Positions 1-11,133 of a DNA stretch of 64,000 nucleotides are shown here, one piece after another; positions within the stretch are counted from its first letter, which is position 1, and every line of letters begins with the position of its first letter. The stretch covers positions 620,001 to 684,000 of the forward strand of contig LSRY02000028.1 in the NCBI GenBank assembly GCA_001643675.2, written 5' to 3'. Both the position numbers and the translations under genes were made by a program. The notes beneath the pieces were generated by a model. That model was given only the letters and a program-made list of their open reading frames with translations, was not told the DNA's origin and ran no database searches. The DNA comes from Monocercomonoides exilis (lineage: Eukaryota > Preaxostyla > Oxymonadida > Polymastigidae).

Positions 1-370
1 TTGTTGTTGTTCACTTCAAAGTGAACTTTTCCAATTTCATCACCTGTATTGTTGGGGTGTTTGTAATCTTTTTTTAATAAAGAAAAAGATACGATGTAAC
101 TTTTGATCGTAATAAATTTTTTTCACGCATTTTCCAAAATTAGTGGTTTTCGAATATTCCAACTTGACAAAAGAACAATTACTTCTTTTCAACTCTTCTA
201 TTTTTTTTCCCAATGCGTCGCTCTTTGAAAAAAAATCAAAACAATTCATTTTTGTTTAAATTAAACTATGTATTCAAACCACTTCTTTTGTCTTAATACA
301 ATTTTGTAATTCAAGAGGTAAAAACTTTATGAAATTATAGTTATTTGTACCTTCCGTGATAAAAGCTTAC
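1..370. other. AT-rich sequence, no gene seen
   Basis: No open frame here has protein-like composition. The only frame of note is a short minus-strand one rich in Phe and Lys, which looks like chance. Confidence 0.4.
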
Positions 371-741
371 TGATATAAAAGTTGATCTATTCGATAGATT
401 GATCAGATTGACAGACTGATCTATATGACAGGCTGATCAATTCGACCGACTGATCTTTGTCGAAAAAAAATAAAAAATGTTTATTTATGAATTGTTAACC
501 AATTATTAATTATTTGAAAATACATGAAAATTATATTTATCTTTTTTGTTTGAATTAAAAATTAAAAAATATTCGAAAAAAATGCAATAAGCATTTGAAT
601 AAATTTTTTTGTCGGTCGACTTGTCGAACGCTTTCAAAAAATGTCGGTCTGTCGCAAAGGTCTACAATTAAGTGATCACATGTTGAGTTGTGGACAAAAT
701 CAGGGAAAGGGATAAAATCCGGGAATGTCAAATGAAAAACT

Positions 742-744
<3 letters not shown>

Positions 745-809
<65 letters not shown>
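745..809. repeat. 65-bp poly-A homopolymer
   Basis: An uninterrupted run of A lies at the inner edge of the left terminal repeat of the pogo-like element. Its exact length is likely unreliable, because homopolymers of this size are hard to sequence. Confidence 0.85.
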
Positions 810-812
<3 letters not shown>

Positions 813-1030
813 GAAATTGATTTTGAAAATAGCAAACACTTTCCTATTGCTCTTCAATTATTCGAAGAAATCTTTTTTTGAAATGATAAAATTATTGAAC
901 AAATACAATAAAATGTATGGATCACAAAGCCGTAATGTTTGCTTTCTCTTTCAATATGTCTTCTTTCCTTCGTCTTCAGAACTTTCAAAAGTTTTTGCCA
1001 CCGCAGAATTAAGAAGATAAAAATCAAAAG

Positions 1031-2280
1031 TTGAAAAAAGTGATTTTTTTTCTTTCAAGAAAAGAGATTTCACACAAAATCAAAATATCTTCTGGCTTAG
1101 TCTCTTCTTCTGCACTATATCGACTAATATCAACTTTGAGACAGGGAATGGATCCACAACATAATGGAAGATTGAATTTGTTTTATATCGAGGAACAAGA
1201 AGAAAAAGAAGACGATGACAAATGTATTTTGTTTTCAGCAGATAAAATAACATTCAAAGACATTATTAAAATAGTTTGGTTTTTGTTTGAATATTTTTTT
1301 AACTTTTTTGTGTTGCATTTCAGGGCTGAACACGTCATTCAAAGAAAAAACAGAATCAAGGATGATAACAGCGAAATTACAGAAATTAATGAAAAATTGG
1401 CAAGTCATTTCAAGAAAAGAAGCAGTGCTTGACAAATGATAAAATCAAAATCCATAGAAATATAAAGGTTGCTCTGATCCTCAACGACAAACATTTCTGT
1501 GTGGTTTTCATTGCTTGGGGACTTAATTAGTACAACAAAAAATTTATGCACTGATCTGACATTTATTATTGATGAAACAGGCACAAGTTTATGAAAATAT
1601 GATAGCAATTTCGTTATGAAACGATCAGACAAAGAAGATCCAATGTTACACTCCCAACAACTTCAGCTCAACGCAGCTATGATTTTCGGAATTATTGCAG
1701 ATGGATCATCAATTAATCCAGTGATGATTTGAACCTCAAAAACTGTTGAAAAAGATCTTGCAGTATATAAATATCAACGACTTGAAATAGTGGCCAACAG
1801 AAGCGGTTGGATAACAAAAAATGACTTTGAACAAATCATGATGAAAAACATTTTTTCCACTGTTAACAAAAAAAGAATTGAATTGCATGGATCAGAAGCA
1901 TCTGCATTTATTGTTATGGACGGGCATTCATCGAGGCTTTGCTGGCCTGTGATAACATGGTGTCGTGAACATTAAATTGAAATTGTTATTCTTCCTTCGC
2001 ACGCCATACATTTGACACAACCGCTTGATCGCTATGTGTTTGCTAAATTCAAAAAAAGACTGTATTCATCTTTTTTACTTCCAATTGAAAGTGGAATATT
2101 GTCATGAAGAAAAGTTCTTGTACCAGCATTGGCAGATGCTGTGAGTGCTGCGCTTTGCACTAAAACTATTTTATAAATCGTTCCACACTTGCGGCATAGA
2201 ACCATTTGATCCTTCAGTTGTTTTAGACCGACTGCTCAATCAGTATTTAATTACAAAAATATCTTCAATTAATTCTTCAG
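1031..2280 (+). pseudogene. Decayed DDE_1 (pogo-type) transposase
   Basis: Fragments in changing frames line up with the DDE_1 transposase core. They are IIDETG near 1565-1580 (first catalytic Asp), IIADGSSINP near 1690-1725, NRSGWITKNDFEQ near 1797-1835, MDGHSSR near 1918-1936 (second Asp) and LTQPLDRYVFAKFKKR near 2015-2060 (third Asp). In-frame stops interrupt the protein, for example TAA at 1973-1975 between the second and third Asp motifs, and there are stops after the first motif. The N-terminal DNA-binding half is not recognisable; the lysine-rich frame at 1031-1432 may be its remnant. In an intact element this enzyme would cut and paste its own inverted-repeat ends. This copy is clearly dead. 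Confidence 0.75.
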
Positions 2281-3570
2281 CCTGTGTTTCAAATGTTGTT
2301 TAAAACATGAAAGTTCTAACAAGCAATGATTTTGTTCAGGACAACGAACCAAGTGAAGAAGGTTTAAAAATTTTCATAAAATTTGAATGAAATGAATATT
2401 TTTTTTTTAATTTTTATTTTTTAACTCCAAGAAAAAGAAAAAAGAAAATCCAGCACCTTGAAAAACAATCTTCAAAAGCAAATGTCAGAGAGGAAACCAA
2501 ACAACAATAAATGTGATTGGAAAACAAAACGCAAGATTTCAGAACAAACTCATGAAGAAGAAATGGATGAACATTTTCTGTTTTCAGGAGAAAAACGAAA
2601 AAGAAAACAAGTGTCTGAAACAAAATGTTGATAACAATTTTAATACAGCTGATAGCGACTTTCCTTTTCATACAATTTTTTTTTTATTTATTGATAGAAA
2701 TTTTCTCATTATGTTCGAATATTTTCATATTGTCTCATATCAGAAAATGTTTCTTTTCGATCATGATTTTGAATGCTAGCTTCATGCTGCAATCAAGAAA
2801 AACACATTATAAAAACATCGTATGAACATTTTTTTCAAATAAACATTTATTTTTGTTAATTCAAAAAAAGAAATCAGGAAGTGGAGTCTATTGTTGAAAA
2901 ACTCCTCAATTCATTGGACATTCCCGGGTTTTGTCCCTTTCCAGTGTTTTGTCCACTGCTTTAATTGAGAAAATATCTCTCTCTTTTATCTTTAACACTG
3001 AATTTTTATACCATTTCAATACATTTATCAATTGAATAATAATATTCTTAACAAAGACAATAAAAAATTAGTCTTAGAATTGAAATACATTAAAAAGTTA
3101 AAAATGAAAAAATGATCACACTTATGGAGCAGATAAAATGATTTCAAAAATATTTTCTCTTTTAATGGGTGTTTTTGTTTCTTGTAGCTCTAATTAACAG
3201 AAAATTTTGTTGGTTATAAACCTTTTAATAATTTATATTCAGGCCTTTGCGACAGACAGACTTTTTACCGAAGACCTCGACAAGTCGACCGACAATGACA
3301 ATAAGTTTATTTTGATCTTTTTTATTATGACAAAAACATTAGCAAAAAAATGTGTAACATTTTATTTTTTTCTGTTTAACTGAATGATAATCTGATAGTT
3401 GAAAACATTATTTGAAGTGCATCAAACTTTTTAAAAAAAAACATCATTCTTTTATAGGAAATCGACATATCTTTGTCGAGATCAATCTGTCGAAAGATCA
3501 GTCTGCCGAAAGATCAGTCTGTCGGAAGATCAGTCGGACGAACTGATCTATCTGTCGAATTGATTTATTT

Positions 3571-4375
3571 CAAAAGCATTTCATCCATTCGGTGTTTGTT
3601 TTAAATACTATTATAAAGAGAATGATGCAATGTTAAAAAACAAACGAAACAGGGGAAAATATCTTGCTTTTGATGGCATTTTAAAGCATTTGCTATAATA
3701 AAGGGGATTTGACATTTTTGACAAAATCACCATAAAAATAGTACACTTTGCAATTGGCTGTGCATTTGAATGATCTTGTAACCTTCTCTAAGTTATGCTT
3801 CATACAGTTTAACAAGTTTTATTTCAGAAATTTTCATTTAAAATGCAGCAGTGCAAAGAAGATGTTCAAAAATTTTCCTGTTTGTCACAATTCAGTATTT
3901 GTTCTACGAGCATAGGTCAAAGGTTAATTATTGAAAGTGAAAACATCAATTTGAAAGTGGAAATACGAGAGAGAAGGATTTTTTCTATCGAAAAATTCAG
4001 AAAAAAAAGATTCCTCATTAAAAATGCTGCAATAAAAAAATACAAGGCAGAATGCGCATGCAAGTGCAACTGGAAATATTAAGAAAATCAGCATTAAATA
4101 AGCGTCAGCATTAATACGCTCAAAAAAATTTTTCCCATTTCATTTTGTTGGAGTCGTTTTTGAAATATTTTGTTGCCCAATTGTTTCTGACTTTTTGAAG
4201 ATCTCGTTGATTGCAAAGAAAACATAACTCTTCGAAATAGGCAATCTTCTTTATTAACTGAAAAATAGGAATAGATTAGTTCATTTTCATAAAAACAAAA
4301 TTATGAATCAAGAAATCTGATAAAAGAGGCAAATGCTTCTAATTTTTCTTATTGTGTTTTTTTATTCTATAATGG
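3571..4375. other. AT-rich sequence, no gene seen
   Basis: A 79-codon plus-strand frame at 3843-4082 has no recognisable features. Nothing else was supported. Confidence 0.35.
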
Positions 4376-5172
4376 TACCATTGGTGCCAAACTCGGAACC
4401 TGGTGCCAAACCCGGAACTGGCAAATATTTGTGTAATTTGAAAAAAATAATAACTTATTGCAAACAAAGAACGAAGAGCTCTCATTCAAAATTTGACTAT
4501 GCTTATTATTATTTATTTATATTTTTTTATCAAAAACGCTAATACATTCGTATTCATAAAAATTGTTTAATTCATCAATTATCCAAAAATAAATATTGTA
4601 AACAAGATAACAATAAAAATAAAATATCACATCACGATTTGTTTTATATTTGTGAATGAAAAATTAATATGTGTTAAAAAATATTTGTGATTCACATGGT
4701 TATGATCAAATGTGAAAAAATTATTTTGTCATAAGAATGTGAAAAGTTATTGGCAAGCTCAACCACAACTTGCGAGAGAGGTTTGCTTTAAATATTTCAA
4801 GAAGCCTTTAATAGCAATTTATCTTTCTTTTAATTTACAACTATAATTTTATGAATACGTCTGCCAGATACCTGTTTTGTCTCAAGCATGCTTTTTTTCG
4901 TAGCAGACGTTCCAAAAGTAAAGATTACAGTCTGTTATTATTGGAATGAAAATTATTCTATTATTGTTTGTTATGCATCACTTTTAAAAGCTTCAAAAAC
5001 GGGGCTATAACTGCAGTGTTTAATATATATTTTTTTAAAGTTTGTTGGTATTTAATTTGTTCAATGATAAGACAAACTTTGTTTATATGTTATTTATACT
5101 AATGACTTACTGTAGTTAATATTTTGATTCAAATAAATACATATTCAGCTATTATTTATGTTGATATTATTT
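4376..5172 (+). repeat. ~795-bp inverted repeat, left copy
   Basis: It is almost identical, in reverse complement, to 22434-23226; the one visible difference is a 4-bp indel near 5109. The outer end has two tandem units, TTGGTGCCAAACTCGGAACC and CTGGTGCCAAACCCGGAACT. If the repeat is taken to begin at CCATTGG, both outer ends are bordered by TA. These may be long terminal inverted repeats of one large DNA transposon or two independent insertions. Confidence 0.85.
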
Positions 5173-6690
5173 GGGTCATTATTTTTGAAAGCATGCAAGC
5201 TCTATTAAAATTTTCGGTCATTTTTCATGTTTCGATAAATTGTTAAATTTTCAAATATAACAACAATTAAAAAAAGAATTTTTGTTAAAAACAGTTTTTT
5301 ATATTTTTTGAGTGAGCATTCGCTATTTTGAAACTCAAAAGTATTTTTTTGCTCATTTCACAAAATTATCATATTATTCCATCATTTTCATTGACACTTC
5401 TGTTTAACTTTAGGTGATAATAATATTTTCGTGAGAAAAATGAAAAGTGAAAAAACATTATTTGTCGTTTTCTAAAAAAAAAAATATTAACAATTATTTT
5501 TCTGATCATGATAAAACATTCGGTATTGTTTATGTGAAGAATTGATAGTAACATTGTGTTCAAAAATAGCATTGAAGATAGCAGTTCGATGAAAAAATAA
5601 TTGCTTGTTTTCAATATTTATTCAGTTTGTTCTTTGTTTTAACACTTTATGATATTTCATTTTTGCAAACTAAAACACTTGATCGTGAATTTTTCATCAG
5701 ATATATCTGTGCAATGTATGATGCTCTTTACAAATATTTGTTCTGTTTCAGAATATATTCTACAGAAATGTATTCACGAACAAATTATAATTCAACGAAA
5801 GCATTCATGCTATAAATTTCATGGAATAACATAATTGTCAAAGGAACAATGTGAATTTTCTGTGATGCAAAAAACATTTCTCTTTTTCTGAATTTCATCG
5901 TTCTGATAAAGGAATAAATTTAGCAAAAATTCAAATTTTCTTTACACCGCTGTTTCACGTTCTTGTCAGCCAATAACACAATCCTTCCTTTTGATTTCTC
6001 ATTTCGCCACAAACAATACAAAAGTGTCTAATACCACGGTTATTATTTGCTTCAAGTTTTGGAGTGTGAAAATGATTTCAAAACGGTTTGAAACTCCAAA
6101 TGTTCCGATCAATTGATGAAAACAGTTTCTGATTTTGTTTAACGATAGCAAAGAATTTTTAAACTGCGTGAGTTCAAGAAGCTCATCATCACTTTGCAAA
6201 TGAAGCAGAAGATTTAATGAAATCACCCAGAAGTTACAATACCGTTTCTGAATGTGAAGAATTTGGGAATGCAACACACGAGTTTAACAAAAAAAAAAAA
6301 AGAGCAATGAATCAATAAACAAAAATAAAGATAATAAATAAGTCGAATATATTATTTTGAATATATTAAATATTACTGAAACAGTGAAAGCCCTTCTGAG
6401 AACGTATTTTCTTTTATTCACATGCAAACATCATATGTTTTTTTCTTTTTTAAAAAAATAAGAAATCACATTCTCAAAATAGCTATTATATTTTTGAATG
6501 AACAATATCTCCAAAACTTTCGAAAAATGCAGATTACAAAATTTATTGGAATAAAATTAACACAAAAATATTTAAACAAAAATTCCGGCCGAAAAAGTCA
6601 ATACAAAAACAAAACGAAACTATCAAATAATAAACTTTCATTTAATTTTGAATTTGTTCAAAAATGACTTATCAAGCGTTTGCCCTGGGA
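5173..6690. other. AT-rich interior of the repeat-bounded locus
   Basis: Only low-complexity frames are seen. A minus-strand frame at 5999-6277 has somewhat protein-like composition (LQSDDELLELTQFKNSLLSL) and might be an eroded exon, but it matches nothing I know. Confidence 0.3.
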
Positions 6691-6765
6691 GGCTGATTCT
6701 GGACCCAAAGCCTTCAAGGGACTGTGCTGGACCGGTCACAGCACAGTCCCAGGACGGAATCAGCC
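6691..6765. ncRNA. GC-rich nested hairpin, possible structured RNA
   Basis: In an AT-rich setting, this GC island folds into two nested stems. GGCTGATTC (6691-6699) pairs with GAATCAGCC (6757-6765). A perfect 12-bp stem pairs GGGACTGTGCTG (6718-6729) with CAGCACAGTCCC (6739-6750) around a 9-nt loop containing ACCGGT. It lies about 170 bp beyond the 3' end of the minus-strand transposase-like gene. It could be an RNA gene, a 3'-end processing or termination structure, or a protein-binding palindrome. It does not resemble a tRNA. Confidence 0.35.
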
Positions 6766-6938
6766 TTGCCCCTTCATTTTCTGCACACAGCAAAAAAACC
6801 GGAGTACTTTAATTTTTTTGGAAAAATATTCCAAAAAAGTTAAAGCTTGAGCAACAAACAACTTGAAAAGTTCATTTTCAAAACAAAGACAAAATTATTT
6901 GAAAGCAGAATACAACAAATCAAAAAACTTTTGCAAAA

Positions 6939-8120
6939 CTAATTTAATAAACAACAGTGTTTTTTTCTTTCAGTGAACAATTTTAACGTATTGCTTCCAA
7001 TTAACTCAACTTGTGGAACAGACTCACGAATTGAAAATTGTTTTTTATTTTTTTCATCTCTCACCCTTTCCTCTTTAAAATTCATCTTGACATCCCCTTT
7101 TGAATTCGATGGAGAAGTAACAGATCTGAAAATATTTTCATTTCGCTTTTCGCAAAATAAGAAGGTTTTCACTGCATCTGCCTTCAGCTTTTTCCAAAGA
7201 ATTATATTGGAAGCGTTGTACCTGAAAAAAATATGTTATAAAAAAAAGAAAAAAGATCAACAATCATCAAAAGAAAAAAAGATAAAAATATAACAACCTT
7301 GAAAAATACCGATATGTATTTTTTTGTTCATTAAGGTTAAAATCATTCAGTGAATGAAAGTTGTGCGTGATCTTATTGAAAAAATCAATTAGTTCATCAA
7401 TATTATTTATTGAGATATCATTGTTCAATTCGTAATTTAGCAGATGTGTCAAACTCCCGAACTTACCTTCACACTCACATTTACCATGTTTTTCACAAAA
7501 AAATGATAAAGTGGTGGTTTAATTGATTGCAAATGAAGAATTATTAGACAAAAGAAAATGAAGGAGTTGTGAATTGCGAAAGTGTGGCCCAGTGTCGCGC
7601 ATGAAATGAAATGTGTTTGTTTGTTTAAGCATTGGCAATGAAAGAACGTTTTGCAAACACTTAATGGTGAATCGATAATCATGAGTGAGAATCTTCGAAA
7701 AGAAATTGAAAACGTGTTTTGTTCTGTTGTTTTTATCGTCCAAAACATAAACAATCACACAAAAGTGAGATGCACTTTCTTTGGAATAGAAATCTTTGCT
7801 TAGTTGATTTCTCCGAATTGAAAAAGTCCAATTTTCTTTGAAGTCAAATAGAATTAATGCTTCGTTTGTAGTTAAGTTGTTCTTCAAAAATCTGAAGTGA
7901 CTTTGTTGATGAGATGCTAGAAGTCGATGATCTTCAATAAGTTGTATTGTTTCTTTTTTTTTTCTGAAAGATCAGAATTCTTTGATTTGAGGTTGTCTCG
8001 TTTCTTTTGAAGAGAGGAATACATTTCGCATAAATGGCATAAATCTGTTCGACGCTTGGTCTGCTTAATATGTTTGGTTTTTTTTATAGAAAGTGCTTCT
8101 GGACATTTTTATAATGGTTT
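6939..8120 (-). pseudogene. DDE-transposase-like protein (C-terminal half of a USP-transposase locus)
   Basis: Read on the minus strand, the protein begins with a basic region holding a CxxC pair (LCHLCEMYSSLQKK, near 8040). It continues with EDHRLLASHQQSHFRFLK, then ALILFDFKENW (near 7850), MRDTGPHFRN (near 7590) and FFCEKHGKCECEGKFGSL (near 7460-7505). The spaced Asp motifs followed by an HGK-type motif recall a family of eukaryotic transposase-like proteins; the exact superfamily is unresolved. A GT-AG intron at about 7222-7297 joins the next exon in frame, ending at 6939 in a lysine- and glutamate-rich tail. A stop (TAA, near 7520) splits the core between the second Asp and HGK motifs, and a frame change lies near 7920. 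This copy is therefore probably dead. Confidence 0.5.
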
Positions 8121-8460
8121 CTTTAAATTTTTCAAACAACTTGGCCTTAGTCATGTTTATTATTCGAGTCGGAGGTTTTTTCATTTGAAAATTAATCTGC
8201 TTTTGATGATTCTGTGTGAAGTTCTTTTTGATTGAGGAGTTTCTGCCTTTGAAGCAATTTCTTGTTTCCGATGAAGATGTTGCATTTTTTAAGAAAGTGC
8301 GATGTTTTGAATGAATTGGCTGATGCAATGAAGTGGCTGAATATTGTTGAATTGATGAAGTAATTGAGTCATTCGCATGAGGAGTGTTGTTTGAAATGTT
8401 AAAGAAATTGAAGTGAAAAGGGAAGGTGATGATATGTAATTTGTCTTTGATGATAGACAT
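8065..8460 (-). pseudogene. Linker frame between the USP and transposase-like regions
   Basis: This is a 131-codon frame rich in Ser, Asn, Gln and Lys (for example HANDSITSSIQQYSATS). It overlaps the end of the upstream protease frame, which continues open to 8289 in a less protein-like composition. I infer a single-base frameshift near 8460, so the protease reading frame originally passed into this segment and then into the transposase-like part. An unrecognised intron is the alternative. Confidence 0.35.
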
Positions 8461-10001
8461 AAAGAATTTGTTCCTCCATCTTCACTGTTCTTCATGCTAT
8501 TTGCTGTATGCTTCTCGAACGAATTAATTCTGATATCGTCGTGATGATTTTGAGACATGAAAATATCGCGTCCAATGTTGAATAAGTTGGGGGAGAATGG
8601 ATTCTGAAGATTATAGAAGCGCTGCTTATTGTTGCGAACGTATACAAATAAAAATGGAAGAGAACCACCATTTATTTGTCTTTTTATTTCTGATTGCACA
8701 TTTTGTCCAACCACCGAAATATTTTCATCGTTGCATAATATCCATTCATCATTCGACAAATGAACATTGTCCTCTTTTTGATTCAAGCAAAAAGAGAAAA
8801 AATGTCCAGATTCATTATTCCCTTGAAAGAACAACACAGAAATCAAACTGAAGTTACAAGCTCCTTCAACATGACAATCACCACATTTTAATCCTTCCAT
8901 ATCATTTGAAAATGACAAACAAAAAGGAACATTCAACGTATTTTCTCTGTTGTTATTTAAAGGTTCAAGCGAAATGGCCAAAATATTTGGAAACTGAATT
9001 ATATTTAAAATTGCCAATTGATTTGTATTATATTTGCATTTTTCGCAAAATGCATCTCTATTGTTATGATTTGATGTGCTAAATTGAAAAGATTTGTTTA
9101 ATGATTTGATGATATCATCACCATTCAAACGAATAATTGGAGAGGTTTCTGAAAAACCAAATGAAAAACTGTTACAAACTGAGCACTTTTTGGGAAAATT
9201 AATCTGAGCACACATTTCTTTTGAAAGGGCTGGAGTTGCATACGACAAATCACTGTCGATATTCAGAAATGCCTCATAGAATTCTTGCTGATTTCCTCTG
9301 AAAAAACGGTGTTCATTTTCCCATTGTTTGACAAATGATAGTGTCCATTTTGAGTTGATGTTTGAGTTGAAACCGCATTTACTGCTCTTGAAGGTAGAAA
9401 CAAGTTGGATTAAGTTGTCAAAATATGAATTCTTTGATACACTTTTAACTTCTAAGTGATCAAAAAATTGATATATTGATATGAACACTTGAATCAAAGA
9501 AGCCAAATAACAGGTATTACCAAAATTCTGTAAATGATAACAGCTTGTCGGTGCTGAATGCTTGTCGACCGATGAATCTTTTGATGCATTAAACCATTGA
9601 TCCCGATCATTACCATTTGACCCATAAATGCTAATAATATCTTTGAATGAAGAACGAGACAAATCTTCGTCGATGGATTCCATTTCAATGTCTCCATCAC
9701 AAACATCATTTGAATTGTTTTAATTTTCAATGTCTGATTACGCGAAATTAAAAGCACCACCATTTAATATTGGACCTTTGATTAGCTGATGTGATCTGCA
9801 TTCGCAGTCAATCCATTGATCGATTCCTTGATGAATGCTATTAAACTTGGGTGAATAAATATCATTTATTTCAATTTCAGGAGACCCAAAGTCCAAGTCT
9901 GCAATTTGGTCACTTTGAAAATAGTTTTTCAGAGGATCGATATCTTCCTCCATGCAATCATCTGAATTTAAAATTGAAAAATCATCATCTTCACAATCCA
10001 T
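8461..10001 (-). pseudogene. Ubiquitin-specific protease (USP/UCH) domain protein, mobile-element associated
   Basis: The frame from 10001 opens with an acidic stretch (DCEDDDFSILNSDDCMEED). It crosses two in-frame TAA codons near 9730-9715 and continues from 9683. The Cys box NFGNTCYLASLIQ (near 9495-9535) holds the nucleophile. A QQEF box follows (FRGNQQEFYEAFLN), then two zinc-binding pairs (KKCSVC and FCEKCKY), the hydrophobic strand FPNILAISLEPL and the His box ESGHFFSF (near 8795). The final DEWILCNDENISVV carries the expected Asp/Asn region. All catalytic elements of a deubiquitinase are therefore present, about 350 residues long, which is normal for the fold. Only the two upstream TAA codons and a downstream frame break suggest decay. 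The frame sits between the inverted ~795-bp repeats and next to transposase-like sequence, so it is probably element cargo. A host deubiquitinase gene invaded by repeats is the alternative. Confidence 0.6.
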
Positions 10002-10102
10002 TGAGCCTTTTCCGAATTAACTTGTAATTCAATTTGTTTCGTATGAAAGAATAAAGCATACATTCGTTTAACTGTACTATCCGTCTCGAACCTTCCGAAA
10101 AT

Positions 10103-10757
10103 TCAGTTGAGTTTTCTATCAGAACATTCAAGAATTTTTCCTCGTCTGTTTTGCTGAGCTCTTGGTTTATCCATCAAAAAATTTAGAAAAAAAATATACC
10201 ATTTTATTAAAAAATGAATCCAAACTTGATTTAAAGGGTGGAAGAGTAGGTTTATTTGGATATGGAATATCAAAAATTTCAGAAGAACTGTTTTGCTTTG
10301 CAAGTTTATAATTTCCGATTGTGCAGTTAAAATAAAACATAAGAAGCTGCTGATAGCTGAATTCGTGGCATAAACATTTGAGAACAGAAACTATTGAATG
10401 AACATTGAGTTCATTATTGTAAACAGATGCCAGCCTCATAACAACATATTTATTTTTGTCTATTGAAAAAGATAGAAAGATTATTGTTCAAAGAAAGATA
10501 ACATCAACAGAAAACGAAAAACCATTGAATATCTTCTGAATTTGAGGATATAACTTTTTTCCTTTATTTGTATGTTGAAACATGAACTCCATCAAAATAA
10601 CAGGGTCTCCGTATGACTGTTCTTCCAAAAATTTCCAGGATTTGCTGCACTTTTCACTTTTCCTGGAACTTGACAATTCAGAAAATACTTTTCCATCCAT
10701 GATCATCATCTGATATTTCGTATTCGTTGGTCTAAAAAAAAGAATCGATCTTTTCAT
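10103..10757 (-). CDS. Unidentified minus-strand frames upstream of the USP frame
   Basis: Frames 10488-10757 and 10167-10439 have balanced amino-acid composition, for example FLEEQSYGDPVILMEFMFQH and SIVSVLKCLCHEFSYQQLLM, and lie in line with the protease frame. They may be upstream exons or decayed parts of the same element protein. No family was recognised, no splice pair was confirmed and no start codon was fixed. Confidence 0.3.
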
Positions 10758-10889
10758 TTTTTACAAAATGCTGGATGACAGATGAAAATATAAAAGCTGA
10801 CATGAGTTTTTCATGAATTTTTTGACTTTTTATTTCGATGTTTCCAAGATAGCTTCAATTATTAACTTTTTTCTTCCAATGAATTATAT

Positions 10890-11129
10890 GGGTGATTCTT
10901 TTTGAAAAGTCACAAATGTTAAATTTTCAAATAAATCAAAAATTAAATATTTTGCTCAAATTTCTGTTTCACCTCACAAATCTTCTTAAGAATGTTTGAA
11001 ATAGCATTATCAAGATATTGATTCCATGTTTGTGAAGTTTGGTGTCCGCGGACAAAAATTTCATAAAAATACGAAATTATTGATTTATTTGAAAATTAAA
11101 CATTTGTGACTTTTCAAAAAGAATCACCC
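10890..11129. mobile_element. 240-bp MITE with 53-bp terminal inverted repeats
   Basis: Both ends begin GGGTGATTCTTTTTGAAAAG and stay matched for about 53 bp with one mismatch. The flanking bases are ATAT on both sides (10886-10889 and 11130-11133), a 4-bp target duplication. There is no coding capacity. The terminal motif is shared with the 6.86-kb element at 14182-21045, so the two are probably mobilised by the same transposase. Confidence 0.85.
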
Positions 11130-11133
11130 ATAT

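Larger units (their letters stand above)
665..2967 (+). mobile_element. pogo/Tigger-like DNA transposon remnant
   Basis: This is a 2.3-kb unit with imperfect terminal inverted repeats of about 70 bp (665-743 and 2896-2967). Both ends read CAATTAA, then GTGGACAAAA, then GGGAATGTC when oriented outward to inward. The length fits pogo-class elements, and the interior carries a decayed DDE_1 transposase. A 65-bp poly-A run lies just inside the left repeat. A TA target duplication, expected for the class, is visible on the left (TA at 663-664) but not on the right. The element looks inactive. Confidence 0.75.
376..3570. repeat. Outer inverted-repeat (foldback-like) element interrupted by a pogo-type transposon
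   Basis: Two pairs of inverted segments nest around the pogo remnant. The outermost pair (about 380-470 and 3470-3570) is built of a short repeated unit resembling GATCAGTCTGTCGAAA in tandem. The inner pair is 611-663 and 3241-3294; both contain GTCGGTCGACTTGTCG and end at GTCGCAAAGG followed by YCT. The AT-rich DNA between the two pairs is not obviously conserved. The simplest reading is an older element with long inverted ends and subterminal minisatellite units, into which the 665-2967 transposon inserted. No transposase belonging to the outer element was seen, and I could not define its target duplication. Confidence 0.65.

Noticed and set aside
4376-5172. Interpretation of the two ~795-bp repeats as LTRs of a retrotransposon
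   Set aside because: They are in inverted, not direct, orientation, and no reverse transcriptase, gag or integrase similarity was seen between them.
6691-6765. tRNA gene at the GC-rich hairpin
   Set aside because: It lacks a cloverleaf, an anticodon arm and box A/B-like sequences; the fold is a single nested hairpin.
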